This document shows, in pieces, positions 21,131-35,169 of a stretch of 64,000 nt of DNA. Both the position numbers and the translations under genes were made by a program. The DNA comes from Diphasiastrum complanatum (lineage: Eukaryota > Streptophyta > Lycopodiopsida > Lycopodiales > Lycopodiaceae), in assembly GCA_029204225.1 (NCBI GenBank), contig CM055110.1:38500747-38564746 (forward strand), written 5' to 3'. The notes beneath the pieces were generated by a model. It was not told where the DNA came from and did no database searches. It worked only from the letters and a program-made list of their open reading frames with translations. Position 1 is the first letter of the stretch. The number at the start of each line of letters is the position of its first letter.

Positions 21131-21931
21131 GTAGCATTAAACTGAGTGTGATGTAAGTCGTGAAGTAATAACCTGATCCATACAGTTTCTTTTGAAGCTT
21201 GACATGCTATGATGTACTTTGCCTCTATCAAAGAAAGTACAACTGATTTTTGCTTCCTTGAGTTCCATAAAATCGGTCCCCCTGCCAGATAGAAATAGAT
21301 CCAGAGGTAGATTTTTGGTAGAGACTGTTCCTCCCCAATCTAAGTCGAAGTAGCCTCGTAGGATGAGTGGGTTGATAACATTTCCATCATAACATAAAAT
21401 GTGATCTAAACTTTCCTAAACATATCTCATCACTCTCTTTAATGCTTTCGAATGAGAGATCCTAGGATTAGACATAAATTGACTTAACATGCTAACAGTG
21501 TATGCTAAATTTGGTCTAGTACACAACATTGCATACATTAGAGATCCAATTAGTGAATGATAAGGGTACTTCGCTAAGTCGAGTACTTCACTATCAGTTT
21601 CATCACAAGAAGGTTTAGTCAATACTATACTTGGATCCATTGGGGTATCAATTGGTTTGCAATCAAACATATGAAAGTTTTCTAAAATGCCTTTTAGATA
21701 TATCTGCTGGCTAAGATATATCCTCTTCTAAAGCCTATCTCTAGTAATGTGAATTCCTAGCAAAGAATGAACAGCTCCTAAATTAGTCATGTCAAATTCC
21801 TTTGACAGATCACTCTTAATATACATATATATACATACATGAAAATGCATATATTAAAGAAAAAAAGAAGAGAGAGCCCACAGGCTGTGATGGGTGGGCA
21901 CTCTCTTCCGTATTTCTTTTTAAGTAAAAAT

Positions 21932-22025
<94 letters not shown>

Positions 22026-22055
22026 CATGCTATATTAGTATATTAAGTGTATGTT

Positions 22056-22105
<50 letters not shown>

Positions 22106-22457
22106 TATACTATACTATACTATACTTAAGAGCTTAAAATATACTTAAATAGACTGAAAACATACTAACAAGCGTACTGAAGATTTTACCTTTAAGCGCT
22201 CACTTGAATAAATTTTCAAAAAACTTGCATGAGCTTCCTGAGCTTCTAGAGGGTGGTTCTAAAATTTTTTCTAAGAAGTGAAATCTCTTTTTATAGAGTT
22301 TCAATGGCCTTTGTCCAAGTCATCAATCCATGTGAAAACCTTTTGTTTTGACTCAGTGTAACAACTCAACAATCAGTGTTTATGCCTCACGATACAATTC
22401 ATCAATCTTAGTGACAAAGATCGATTTTGTATTTTGTCTCTTCAATGTCATCAATCT
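21131..22457. repeat. Tandem duplication, unit 2 (1327 bp)
   Basis: A nearly identical direct copy of unit 1 with few substitutions (for example Asn to Asp in the copia reading, one base deleted in gaaatagaatccgg against gaaatagatccag). The (GT)n tract is much longer here (21936-22010, about 37 repeats against 15) and the (AT)n shorter (22058-22104), so the length difference comes mostly from the microsatellites. The copia reading at 21416-21670 repeats that at 20117-20371. Confidence 0.93.
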
Positions 22458-23360
<903 letters not shown>

Positions 23361-23364
23361 AGGG

Positions 23365-24033
23365 TTTGTGAGTGTGAGAAACTAAAATAGCTCTAAAAGA
23401 AAATGAACACAAAAAGAAGCGAACTCGAAAACTCGAACAAGAAACGAACTCAAACGAAAAGTATTCGTGCACAACAGAATGAGCTATATTACTCTTTTCC
23501 TAAGCATGACTATGCCTATCAGAAACGAACTAAACGTTAGTGATAGAAATCACGGTCGATCTGATTACATACCAAATATTAAGCAAAGTGGACGATTCTC
23601 TACATCCCTATACTACGTCCGTGAGTAGATCTAGCCATTGTCCAAACTAGAAATACTTCCAACCTTGCCTTTGAGGACTTCAGCCTTTGGCCACTTCGGG
23701 TGAGCCTTGACTTCGGCATCGTTGATGACTTCGGTTGAGATTGTTGCCTTGGCAATCTATCAAGGTTGGGGACTTCGGCTGAGTGTTCGATGAATTCGGT
23801 TGAGTCGTGAAAAACGTAAAGAATGCGAAGGTCTTCACAAAATTGATACTAAGTTAAAATAGGCTTGTTGTCGGCTTTTTCGTAAATGAGTGAAAAATGC
23901 GAAAAGTGTGAACTGTCCGACAAACAGTTCAAATATGCAGACTGTGCAAGAACTAGTTCAAAACTACAACAGTCTAAAAATGCAAGAAAAAATACTAAGG
24001 CTTTAAAAGTATAAACACAAAAAGTTTTCTTCA
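23365..24033 (-). mobile_element. Copia 3' LTR, minus orientation (about 670 bp)
   Basis: It follows the copia RNase H end and a purine tract (24044-24034), starts TGAAGAAAACTTTTTGTG on the minus strand and ends near CACACTCACA. Repeated cttcgg and ccgaagtc-type motifs lie at 23690-23800. Part of it (23400-23590) matches, in reverse complement, the block at 62885-63055, so the family recurs in the window. Confidence 0.6.
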
Positions 24034-24049
24034 GCTCTCTCTTAAAGCA

Positions 24050-25880
24050 GGTATTTTTCTGATTCCCAAGCTCGTCCTTTTCCTTTCAACCATAGACTTA
24101 TCCAGAGGCTTTGTAAAGATGTCCAGGTTGGAATGAAAACTGTCTGCAACTCGTTTCTCTCAACCAGATCCCTGATCAAATGGTATTTAATAGCAATGTG
24201 TTTTGTTCTTGAGTGAAACACATGATTCTTTCTTAGATGTGTTGTCCATGTGTAGGATTAGTGGCCCGTTGGTGCTCTCTCCTAGTCCATCTAGGAACTT
24301 TCTGAGCCATGTTAGCTCACTAGCCATTCTGGCTACATCAACATATTCTATCTCACATGATGATTGGACAGTTATGGTGTGCTTTTTGCTGATCTATGTA
24401 ACAGTTGCATTGGCTACTATTGTGTCTCATCCTAAGACACTTTTGGAAACATCTTTGATTGATGCCCAACTTGCATCACTGTAGGACTCTATTTGAAGTC
24501 TTGCATTTCGAGAATAGCAGAGTCCATAGTCCATAGTCCATAGTCCTTTTTGCTCTGCAGGTATTTTAGGATTCTTTTGACAATTTTCCAGTGTGTCAGA
24601 CCTAGATTGATATTGAATTGGCTCAATCTGAACACTATGTAGACAATGTCTAGCCTTGTATTGTCTGCCAAGTATATCGAAGAACCAATAAGCCTTTTGT
24701 AAGACTTATGCTGCATAGCTTCTTGGTCTGCATCATCTCTAGGACAATTTTCACTTGTCAGTATTGTGCCAGGTACCATAGGAGTGTTCACTCCCTTGCA
24801 ATCTGTCATGTCGAAATCATCCATGATCTTTTGAATGTATCTTGGCTGGTGTAAATATAATTTTCTACCGTCAAAAATTCTAAATCCAAGTAGCACTTTG
24901 CTTCTCCTAGGTGCTATATTTCAAAGTTCTTTGAAATATCTTGCTTTAGTTATGCAATTAGGTTGTCGTTCCTTGACAAGATCAATGTGTTGTCCGATGA
25001 TGATGATTTCTCCATCTATGACCTTTACATAAACATTGTAATCAGCCATCAAGGGCTAAAAGCCCAAGGATCTGGGAGCATGATCTTTTTTCTTCTACCA
25101 CTACCTGTGGCAGATTGTTTGAGTCCATAAATGCTTCTTTGCATTTTGCAAGCATAGTCAGGAAATGACTCATAGGTAAAACCTGGTGGTTGGCCCATAT
25201 AGACTTCTTCCTTCAGATTACCATGCAAAAATGTTGTCTTCTCATCTACAATATGGATCTTCAGATCATAGACATTGCATATGCAAACAATATGCATATT
25301 GATGTATGTTTTACAACAAGAGAGAAGGTTTCAGTATAGTCGATGCCATACTTCTATGAGAAACCTTTTGCAACTAGCCTAGTTTTGTATCTCGATACAT
25401 TGTTGTCTAGTCCATATTTATATTTATAGATCCATCTATCCTTGACAGTCTTTTTGTCAACTGGTACTAGTTCAAGAGTCCAGACCTTGTTTGTTTGCAT
25501 GGAGCTCATTTCATCCTCCATGTCCTTTATCCATTTGACCTTGTTAGGACTGTCGATGGCTTCATCATAAATTTGTGATTCACCACCAAATCCACAAAAC
25601 TCTTCGGCTGTCGATGCTGAGCTGTCAGGCACAAATCTGACTAGTGCTTTTCTTTCTCTTGTCGATCTCCTTGGAGATTGTGTAGGCACTTTGATGGCTT
25701 TGTCTTTGTTGAGTGTCTTCCCTTTATTGACTAATTTGTCTCTGTTGACTGATTTTCCTTTGTCGACTGCAGAACTGTTGTGTGTAGCAGGTGTCCTGAA
25801 TACAGGCTGCATGTCGGGTTGTTCGTCGTCTGAACTGTCACTCAATCTAATGGAAAGTGAAATTATAGTAGAATTTTGGT
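24050..25880 (-). pseudogene. Copia pol, reverse transcriptase to RNase H, decayed
   Basis: Minus-strand order: acidic linker LSDSSDDEQPD (25850) and a Lys-rich part; RRSTRERKALVRFVPDS; VKWIKDMEDEMSSMQTNKVW; DRWIYKYKYGLDNNVSRYKT; RLVAKGFS; VDEKTTFLHGNLKEEVYMGQ; a frameshift after YGLKQ; a scrambled stretch in place of the YVDD box (IIIIGQHIDLVKE); LLGFRIFDGRKLYLHQPRYI; CKGVNTPMVPGTILTSENCP; YIVFRLSQFNINLGLTHWKI; then RNase H pieces including VQSSCEIEYVDVARM. The polymerase catalytic box is lost, so the copy is dead. Gag, protease and integrase are missing: the element is cut at about 25880, where the MULE begins. An in-line ccatagtccatagtcc repeat lies at 24522-24544. Confidence 0.85.
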
Positions 25881-28562
25881 GACGAAACTAATGAGAATTC
25901 ATTTAGGGTCACATTGTCATGAGGTGGCTGAAGGTAAATGTTTGCATACACGGAATATTGTCAGAAATTTGATTGAAGACCAAGTTTCTAAATTGCCTAG
26001 TGTTGGACAAAAGAAATTTGGAAAAGAGGTTGCAAAGGGGTTGATAATGAATCAGCTACTCTCTAAAAATGGCTCTACAATTGAGATGTTAGATGTTGAT
26101 AAATTTTCAGCTATGTTGGACAATTACAAGCCTTGACGAATCAAAGAAGGTGGTATAGAAAAATTTATCTACCTGGATTGTTTTCATTATTGGTTTTTTT
26201 TTAACATATGTTCTACATGTTCTGTTGTGTGCTAACGAATGGTTCTTTCACTGGATAATGTCAGGTTGAGAAAGTGGATAGATGACTTCAAAACCAACAA
26301 TCAACCCAACATGGATTCCGTGGATTCCATTCTGAAACTTAAAGAGAAGTGTCAGTATGACTATTTCCAAGGATCCTTGTTCCCTGGGCAGGTTTCAGAT
26401 ATCGATAATGAAAGATGTTTTATCTTCAAGATGTCTACTATTGGGCCAGCTTCAGGTGTGACTACTGTCAAACAAATGCAGAAGGGTGGTGCACTGGAAC
26501 ACTCATGGATATGTTTTGATCATGTTAAAAGAATACGTGGCTGGACCACAATGGCAGCCCATGTTTATGATCCCAAGATTGGATATTCCATTGGACAATT
26601 TCTTTTCATATCATTCTAACCAATTGTTATCTATTTAAGAATTGGAACTTCCTTGTGCAGTATACAAAGCTTGCAAATTGTAGCTATTTGTGAGATGAAG
26701 GTGGAAGACACAAAGGCGCAAGTAAAGTTCTAGAAAATGTTGAATGTTGTCATGCAAAAACATGGTTTGGAATTAGTACAATTTAGAGGGTTTATGGCAG
26801 ACGAAGCACGTGCCAATTGGGCAGCTGCCAGGAGGATCTATGGTAGCAGAGATGATGTGCCCATGGAGGGACGTGAGCGGTCTTGTCTTTTTCATTTGAA
26901 AGATAGTTTGAAGAAACATATAGACCAATGCATCATACAAGACAAACGAGGTAAACATATTTATCTATGTGAGGATTGGAGACTAGCGGTGGACATGACT
27001 GATGCTAATGCAAAGTACAACATAGTGAGGGCCTTCTGACAATTAGGAGGTGCATATTCTAGCCAAACACCAGCATTGGAAGCGTGGCTATCTTGGTGGC
27101 ACATAAGATATTCTCATTGGAAAAGATACATGGATGCGGTAAGAGTGTGCAAGATTTTGCTATGAATTTTTATTTCATTGTTTGTAATTTTCTCTAAGAT
27201 CATAATTTGTGCTCCATTGATTGACAGGTGGTTGAGGACAATGATATTGTCCATATGCCCACAATGAATTTGTCAGAGTCTCGACATGGTAGTTGGCTTG
27301 CTATTGAGGCCTATTGTTCACAATTGTCTCTCTACGATGCATGTGTGGGTGATCTAGTCAATGCCATTTTGCAAAGTGCTCGATATGCTTTCTACACTAA
27401 AGGTCGACACATAGGAATAGGGCCTAGCCTTGAAAAGTTGATTAGTAGAGTAACGTCCAATAAAGCATCTGCCATGCAAGGGCAACCAATTGTCAATCTT
27501 GTGTGTGATGTTGTTGATTTTGCATCATTGTCTTCCGGTTCTTCCACTTTGAGTGGCAATGAGAAGAGTGTTCCCAAAAAATGCCATGTGGCTGATTGGA
27601 CAAAGGATGATGTCAATGTCTCCCACAGGCCCGATATTGTGTATGTGAATGTGCCGAGACAAAGCACAACTCAATCTGAAGTGCCTCATCGTGAACGCAT
27701 CATCAAACGACATATGCAACTTGAAAGTGCTATTGCAGAAAGAAAGATTCACAAGACCATGTGGGCTATCCGATGCATACCAAGTGGCAGTAAAATAACT
27801 TGTATGGGCATGCTAGATGGTAGAAAAAAATGCAGTATTTTGTTGACATCATGGAAAGCAACATAAACCATTGTTGTTCCTAGTTTTTTTGGTAGACATC
27901 AATATAATAGCGGTGAAACAATGCAATATATGTGGTTCTGTCCTACTGATATCACTCATACATGGCAGCTGAATAAAAATATATTGATGGCACCCTCCAA
28001 AAATGAAGGTAGATGGTGTGTAAGCATCGAAACATCCCTTAGTCAAGATGAGATAGACATACTGAATAAGGGTGGCTACATGTTGGAGTGTATGGAAGAA
28101 CATGAAACTAGATCAACATGCCCATTTGATGGGTAACAAACAGACCCACACATGGAAGAGTTTGCAACTCCTCTGCAAAAAGAAAAAACCAGAAGAAGGC
28201 ACTCAATTTTTATTGCTGCAAAGGAGAGAATTGCAAGAGCTATCAAAATGAGGGCATGCATTGTTAAGGAGGATGTGAAGGTTAAAAATTGAGAAGTTTC
28301 TTTTTATGTGCAGAGTTTTACAACAAATTCAAATGGAAACATATACGTGGTTACGATCCAAGAATCTCCAAACTGCACTTGTGAGTATTTTGTGAGACAC
28401 ACAATGAGAGGAAAATTTACACCTTGCAAGCATATGTACTTTATCTACATTGTTGTTTTGGGGCTGGACATTGACAACAACATGGTTATGCATCAACCAC
28501 GTCTCACTATTTCTGAGTTATTTCAAGTATTATCTAGGGAGAGAAATGTACCACATCTCTAA
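25880..28562 (+). pseudogene. MULE transposase with SWIM zinc finger, multi-exon, decayed
   Basis: Mutator-like transposases move DNA transposons by DDE chemistry; the C-terminal SWIM finger binds DNA. Order: HTRNIVRNLIEDQVSKLPSV (exon 1, 25880-26147); intron ending gtcag at about 26264; LRKWIDDFKTNNQPNMDSVD, CQYDYFQGSLFPGQVSDIDN, HSWICFDHVKRIRGWTTMAA and HVYDPKI (probable first catalytic Asp); IVAICEMKVEDTKAQVKF; GFMADEARANWAAARRIYGS (second Asp) with CLFHLKDSLKKHI; AWLSWWHIRYSHWKRYMDA; a canonical intron (27139-27227, GTAAGA to GACAG); an exon to 27866; and SWIM residues CTCEYF through CKHMYF (28378-28440) ending at 28562. Stops occur at TTC-TAG (26732, where Trp is usual), 27037, 27864 and GGG-TAA (28134). 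The N-terminus is cut by the copia junction; terminal inverted repeats were not located. Confidence 0.82.
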
Positions 28563-29282
28563 CAAGCTTTGAGTCTTGTGTGATGAAAAATTGGAACACT
28601 ATTATTGTTTAATGTTTTTTTTGACCTAGTTTGGAATATTAGTCATTCTGCTATTGTCGGTGTTAGTTACTTGCAATTTTTAACTTGTGTCATTTAGCTC
28701 GTCCATCTGTTACGTTTTAGCATGATGAAAGAAGTTTACTTGTATACTTTGACCCTAAACACTACAAAAAAAACAAAAACAATACAAATCAATGAGATAT
28801 AAATATTAATGTGATTGTGAATTAAAGACATGCTGGCTGGCATTCTAGGGTTGGACATTGACAACAACATGGTTATGCATAAATCCCATCTCACTATTTC
28901 TAAGTTATTTTATTATCTAGAGAGAGAAATGTACCACATCTCTCACTATTTCTGAGTTATTTCAAGTATTATTCAGGGAGAGAAATGTACCACATCTCTA
29001 GCAAACTCTGAGTCTTGTGTGATGAAAAACTGGAACACTATTATTGTGAGTCATTGAGTTTAAATGTATTTCTTGACCTAGTTTGGAATATTAGTCATTC
29101 TACTATTGTCAGTGTTAGTTGCATTCAGCTCGTCCATCTGTTATGTTTTAGCATGATGAAAAAGTTTACTTGTATACTTTGTCCCTAAACACTACAAAAA
29201 AAAAAACAAAAATAATACAGATCAACGAAATATAAATATTAATGTGATCATGAATTCAAGACATGCTGGTTGGCATTCCAGG

Positions 29283-29283
<1 letters not shown>
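28451..29283 (+). repeat. Tandem duplication of the MULE 3' end
   Basis: The SWIM-exon end and its downstream flank (28451-28846) recur at 28847-29283: GGACATTGACAACAACATGG, the gtaccacatctct segment and the ttgacctagtttggaatatt flank all appear twice in order. Unit 2 carries an extra internal duplication of the ctcactatttct segment. Function unknown; it may include the transposon's terminal region. Confidence 0.85.
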
Positions 29284-29592
<309 letters not shown>

Positions 29593-30624
29593 TGAAGAAA
29601 CAAAACATTTCTAATTACAAAGCCTTGCTAGCTTTCAGCACTCAGCCTGATGAAGACATTCGCGAACTCGAAGATCTGGAGACATAAAGCACAAAAAGTT
29701 TCGCGAACACAAAAGTCAAAGAAAACGAAGGCGAACGGTTCGTGAACATGAAATTCAAAGCAGACGAAGACGAAAGGTTCATGAACTCGAAAGATTCACG
29801 TACAAGAATCTTTTGCGGTCCAGTACGAGAGAAGGCAAACGACCAAAATGAAACCAGCGATGGAAATGAAACCTTTTTATGCCCTCCACGCTCCAAAGAG
29901 TACCAGCGAGATCATGCAAGTACCCAGAATTACAGATACCGATCTGATGGCATGACGTCAGCAGATACATTTTAGGTCGTGGCTAATCTGTCACTCTTGC
30001 AATTTTCTGATTAGTTGTAGATGCTTAATCACTCTAATCTTAGATCTACATAGAGCGACCATACCCACTGGATGATACTTGACATATAGATCAACAGAAT
30101 ACACATATAGTGTAATGTAGTAGTCTGATGCTAGTAAGCAATCAAGACGAAAACACAGACAACAAGTTCGCCTACGAGCGAGATGAGCTCTGTGATCAGG
30201 ATCCATAGATATCCAATTGTCCGCTAGTAAAGCGAGACGATTACTCGTGAGAGAATCGTGTTTCTCCCACTTCAACGCACTGTGTGGATTTGCATGTAGT
30301 GCTTGAAGAAAACAGAGGAAGATCAATAATTTCTCTTGTTGTGTCTAATCTTGAATGCAAATGCTTTTGTTGTTAATCATGTGTCTGAGTTTTCTTGTTC
30401 ATTTTAATTCCGCACCTTGGTTGAAACTATGTTGAATGTTGTATTAATTTTATAAATGTAGATCAGCAATGCCTGACTACATTCTAGAGGATTGTAGGAG
30501 TGATTCATCTGGCAGTGTCCAGCAATCCCATCTAAACTCCATCTGAGTTGCAAGAGGATCATGGTTCCTTCGCGAAAGCTTCATCGCGACTGCGAGATCC
30601 AAATCACGATTTTGAACCTCATCA
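29593..30624 (+). mobile_element. Copia 5' LTR (about 1 kb)
   Basis: It starts TGAAGAAACAAAACATTTC, the same start as the 3' LTR at 34841 and the minus-strand relative at 39847. It carries repeated cgcgaac and gttcgtgaac-type motifs at 29660-29790, and ends just before the primer site. The end is inferred from the primer site and not from a clean CA terminus. Confidence 0.7.
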
Positions 30625-30625
30625 G

Positions 30626-30637
30626 CAGTATCAGAGC
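30626..30637 (+). promoter_or_regulatory. Copia primer binding site
   Basis: CAGTATCAGAGC matches 10 of 12 bases of TGGTATCAGAGC, placed between the LTR and the gag start at 30741. Confidence 0.7.
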
Positions 30638-30740
30638 AGGTCATCCTGTCATATTCTGACATAGCCAAGAAGCTAGCAGATCCACGAGGCCAAGCATTCA
30701 AACAAACAACCATCAACAAGGGAATAGACTCCAAGAAGCA

Positions 30741-33700
30741 ATGGCTTCAATCAGCAACATGCAGAGCAAGATTTGCACAGTACTTGATTCCTCAAGATCT
30801 AACTTTCTAGCCTGGAAAGTTAAGACATCCTTGATACTCAAGGGCGAAGGACTATTCCCTTGGGTGGATGGCACAGAAGAAATGCCTACGACAACAGGCA
30901 AGGAGCTACACGAATGGAGGGAGAAAAATGACAAGCAGTAGCCTTGCTATAATCTTCCATCGAAGATAGTTTCGCACTTGACCTGGCTACACTCTCCAAA
31001 GCTAGAGAGATGTGAGATGCATTACTCACTAGATTTCAGAAGAAATCAAGAAGTCAAATCATGATGCTGGAAGATCAGTTGATGAATTGGCAATGGGATG
31101 GAAAAGACCTCACTTCTTTCATAAGAAAGATGAAGGATCTGTTTTTGTCACTACATAACTCTAGAATAGAGAATGATGTGTCAACTAAGAAGTAGCTCAC
31201 GTACCTGTTGAGAGCCTTACCCAGATCATTTCAGATGACAATAACCCTGCTCGCGAAAGATCCCGCCATGAACCTCGAAAAGGCGATTGTCGAAATTCGG
31301 GAGGAAGTCGAGGCCAGAGAACAACTTGATCACAAAGATGGTTCTGACCAAGCCCTCTACGGCAATAAAGAAAAATAAAAAAAGACTTGTGTGAGATGCA
31401 GAAGAGACGAGCATACAGTAGATACCTGTTGGCTCAATCACAAGATTGAGTGTATCCATTGCCACAAGAAGGGTCACACAACCATGGATTGTCGCCAGAA
31501 CCCGAGAAACAAGTCAACACAGAATAGACAGGAGAATAGCAATAGTATATCCTATGTCGAGGAGTCCGAGAGCTCAAAAATGGGTGAAGAAAGAACAAAC
31601 AAAAATTGTTCAACTACCTATATCTGTGAAGACATGTGTGCAACATCAACATCTGACACACATGAGGTGATCCTAGATTCAGGAGCCACCTCACACTTTA
31701 TGACATCAAGACGAATCATGTCTAATTTCAGAAGTGCAGATCCCTCAAGATTCATAGTTCTTGGAGATGGATCTAGACATCAAGTAAATGGTATTGGTTC
31801 ACTATGGCTCAACACCAATATTAGAGACAGATGACTTGTTTTGTTCGTGCCTACTCTGCAGCAAGACTTTCTCTCTATAGCAAGAATAGCAGATGCAGGG
31901 ATGTGTGTGACGTTTTCTGACGAAGTATGCAATGTGATTGATGCCAGTACCAGTACTCTCATCGCTCAAGGCAAAAGGAAAGGGAACCTATATCATCTGA
32001 AGGTATGTCTACTTGCAAATCAGGTGCATCAGACTCATGATGACTCGCCATACACTCTGTGGCACAGAAGACTCTGCCACATGAACTCAATGGCACTTTA
32101 CCAAGCAAGCCATCATGGATTGATAACAGGGGTCAGCATCTCGAATGCAACTAGTTCGACCACCTGTGATGCATGTTTGAAGGACAAGATGTCATGCACA
32201 CCATTCATCAAAGACTCCTATAGAACAAGAAAGATTCTAGAGCTAGTGCACTCTAATATATGCGGACCATTCAACATGATCTCAATAGGAGGTTCAAAGT
32301 ATTACATAACCTTTATTGATGATTATAGCAAATTTGCCAGAGTGTATTTCATTTAGAATAAATCTGAACACTTGATAAATTCACAAAATATGTGAATTGG
32401 GCAGAAAGATGCACAAGCAGCAAAGTGAAGCAGATTAGAACGGATCGAGGTGGCGAATACGTCTCGAATTGCATCACTGACTTCTGCAATGATCGTGGCA
32501 TCATTCACAGAAGAACTATAGCCTACACAACACAGCACAATGGTGTTGCTGAACAAAAGAACATGACCCTGATGGAAGTAGCCAGATGCATGATGGCCTA
32601 CTCGAAAGCTCCAAGGGCATTGTGGGCTGAAGTAGTAGCTACAGCCGCATACATCTAGAACAGAATAGGCAAGTCTGGTGTTTCTCACACGACACCACAT
32701 GAGCTATGGTGGGGTAGAAAGCCCAACCTGTCTCACGTCAGAATATTTGGCTGTGCAGCTTATGCACATATTTCTGATAAGCTTCAAAAGAAGCTTGATG
32801 AGAAAGCCAAGTAGGGATTTTTGGTAGGTTATGACAACAATTTGTCATACTACAGAGTCTACATGCCAGACACGAACATTATGAAAACATTGAGAGATGT
32901 CAGATTCGATGAGAGCAAGATAATGGCCAATGACGATCTTGTCAGTTATGAAGCTATAGAGAGACAGTATTATGACCTACCACCAACGATAGAGGGAGCA
33001 GAGTACGAACACAAAAACGAAGATTTTCGAGTTGTCTCTCATTCGAGCGACGAATCTGACGAAGAAAGATTCAAGAGGCAATCTGCTGCCGCGGTTCCTG
33101 TAAACCAAAATGGTTCCGAACCAAGCAGAGCGAACAAGGGCAAAGACATAGATCTTCCAGGAGGATCTCTCAGAAGGTCGACAAGACCACGAAGAGCGCC
33201 AGCAAGATATGTGCCTAGCAGCTTAGCTTCCACATCAGAAGAGTTCTACAAGTTCAATGGTGAACCACATACTTTCAAGAAGGCGATTGAAGGTCCAAAA
33301 AAGGACAGATGGATCCAAGACATGAACAAAGAGATGGAGTCCATGAAAAAGAACCAAGTATGGACGTTGCAGCCATTACCACATAAGCGCAAGACTGTCA
33401 AATGAAAATGGGTCTTCAAACTCAAATATGGACCAGATGGAAACATCACGAAATACAAGGCAAGACTGGTAGCGAAGAGTTTCTCTCAGAGATACTGTAT
33501 TGACTACTCTGAAACCTTCTCTCCTGTTGTCAAACATTCGTCCCTACGTCTGTTATTTGCATATGCATCAATTTATGACCTCAGGATCCACATTGTGGAC
33601 GAAAAGACAACCTTCTTGCATGGTGAATTAGACGAAGAGGTCTACATGGATCAACCCCCAGAATATATCTCGAATTCACTTCCTGACTACGCATTCAAAA

Positions 33701-34833
33701 TGCATAGAAGCATCTACGATCTGAAACAATTAGCCCAACAATGGTACAAGAAGAAAGATCAAGTCTTGAAATCATTAGGATTCAAGCCTCTGTTGGCTGA
33801 TTCCAATGTATATGTCAGAGTTACAGATGGACAGATCATCATTGTGGCTGTATATGTGGACGACACTCTGATACTTTGCACGAGTGAGAAGCTAATTGCT
33901 GAAGTAAAGGCAAACATCTCAAAACATTTCGAGATTGTGGACCTGGGAGAAGCCAGGTGTTACCTAGGCTTGCAAATTGAAAGGGACTACGAGGGAGGTA
34001 AGCTATACCTTCACCAGTCCAGATACACCCGAAAAATCCTAGAGGACTTTGGGATACTGAACTGCAAAGGAGCGAACACTCCAATGCTCATAGGGACGGT
34101 CCTGACGAATGATGACTGTCCAAAGACTGAGGAAGAGAGAGAACATATGTAGCTCACACCTTACAAAAAGCTAATAGGATCATTGATGTACCTTTCTAAC
34201 AACACATGTCCTGATATTGCTTATGCAATATTTAGGATGAGCCAATTCTACAAGAATCCAGGATCGACACATTGGAAGATTGCAAATTTTTTTTTGCAAT
34301 ATCTTCAATTAACAAGAGATTATGGCTTGTGCTATTGTCGTGGTGCAGGTTTCAAGATACTTTCCTACAGCGACGCTAGTTGGGCATCTCTCAAGGATGA
34401 CTGTAAAAGCGTCTCGAGAGGATGCACCATCGCATCAGGAGTAGCAGTTCTCTGGGTCAGCAAGAAGCAGACCGTTGTAGCCCAGTCATCTTGTGAGGCA
34501 GAATATGTTGCAGCAGTAAAGATGGCCAACGAAATAATCTGGCTAAGGCAGTTCTTGGACAAATTGGACGAAACAAGGAATGAGCACCTGGTCTTGCAGA
34601 TGGACAACACCTCTGCAATACACCTGACAAAAGATCTTGTGCTCCATTCAAGAATGAAGCACATTGCGATCAAGTACCACTTGATCAAGGATCTAATTGA
34701 GAAGAAGATGTTGCAGACCACCTTCATTAGAACGAGAGACATGGTTGCTAACATCTTCACTAAAGCCCTAGACAAAGGACTCTTTGAGAGGCAAAGGAGC
34801 AGTCTCGGGATCGTAAAGCTATCATGCTTTTAA
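30741..34833 (+). pseudogene. Copia gag-pol polyprotein, nearly complete but interrupted
   Basis: All copia domains are present in order: gag start MASISNMQSKICTVL (30741) with NFLAWKVKTSLILKG, then frameshifts; CCHC knuckle CIHCHKKGHTTMDC (about 31460-31500); protease ILDSGATSHF (31671); pre-integrase LWHRRLCHMNS and TCDACLKDKM; integrase FIDDYS, TDRGGEY and NGVAEQ; reverse transcriptase VDEKTTFLHGELDEEVYMDQ, YVDD box intact (AVYVDDTLI, about 33850) and LYLHQSRYTRKIL; RNase H SYSDASWA, SSCEAEYVAA, MDNTSAIHLTKD and IFTKALDKGLFE; end KLSCF at 34833. In-frame stops at 31832, 32354, 32656, 32812, 33403 and 34150, mostly explainable as single transitions from CGA, TGG or CAG, plus frameshifts in gag, make it inactive. 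It is closely related to the minus-strand copy at 39.8-41.4 kb. Confidence 0.93.
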
Positions 34834-34840
34834 AGGGAGC

Positions 34841-35045
34841 TAAAGAAACAAAATGTTTCTAATTACCAAGCCTTGTTAGCTTTTAGCCCTCGGCTCGACA
34901 AAGACATTCGCGAACTCAAAGATCTGGAGGGACACTGCGAGTTGAATCACTCCTACAATCCTCCACAATATAGTCAAACACTGCTGATCTATGTTTATAA
35001 ATTAATGTTGCATTCAACAAATTCAACCGATGTGCAGAATTAAAT
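34841..35045 (+). mobile_element. Rearranged 3' LTR: head joined to inverted tail
   Basis: After purine tract AAAGGGAGC, the first 88 bp (34841-34928) match the head of the 5' LTR. From about 34930 to 35045 the sequence instead matches 30520-30403 in reverse complement (for example gattgtaggagtgattcaa on the opposite strand). About 800 bp of LTR middle are missing. Confidence 0.75.
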
Positions 35046-35169
35046 GGATAGGACAATCAGACATAGGAGGTGACATTCAATGTTTTTACATTTGCATGGT
35101 ATAATTTGTTTATGTGTGTTTTTTACTATAATCCAACTTGATGTGTTCAATTGGATAGATATTTCTTTC

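Noticed and set aside
21816-22057. Open frames made of His-Thr or Cys-Val repeats
   Set aside because: They are translations of the (GT)n tract in unit 2 of the tandem duplication.
24203-25032. Plus-strand frames over the copia at 24-25.9 kb
   Set aside because: They are antisense shadows; the minus strand carries the copia motifs.
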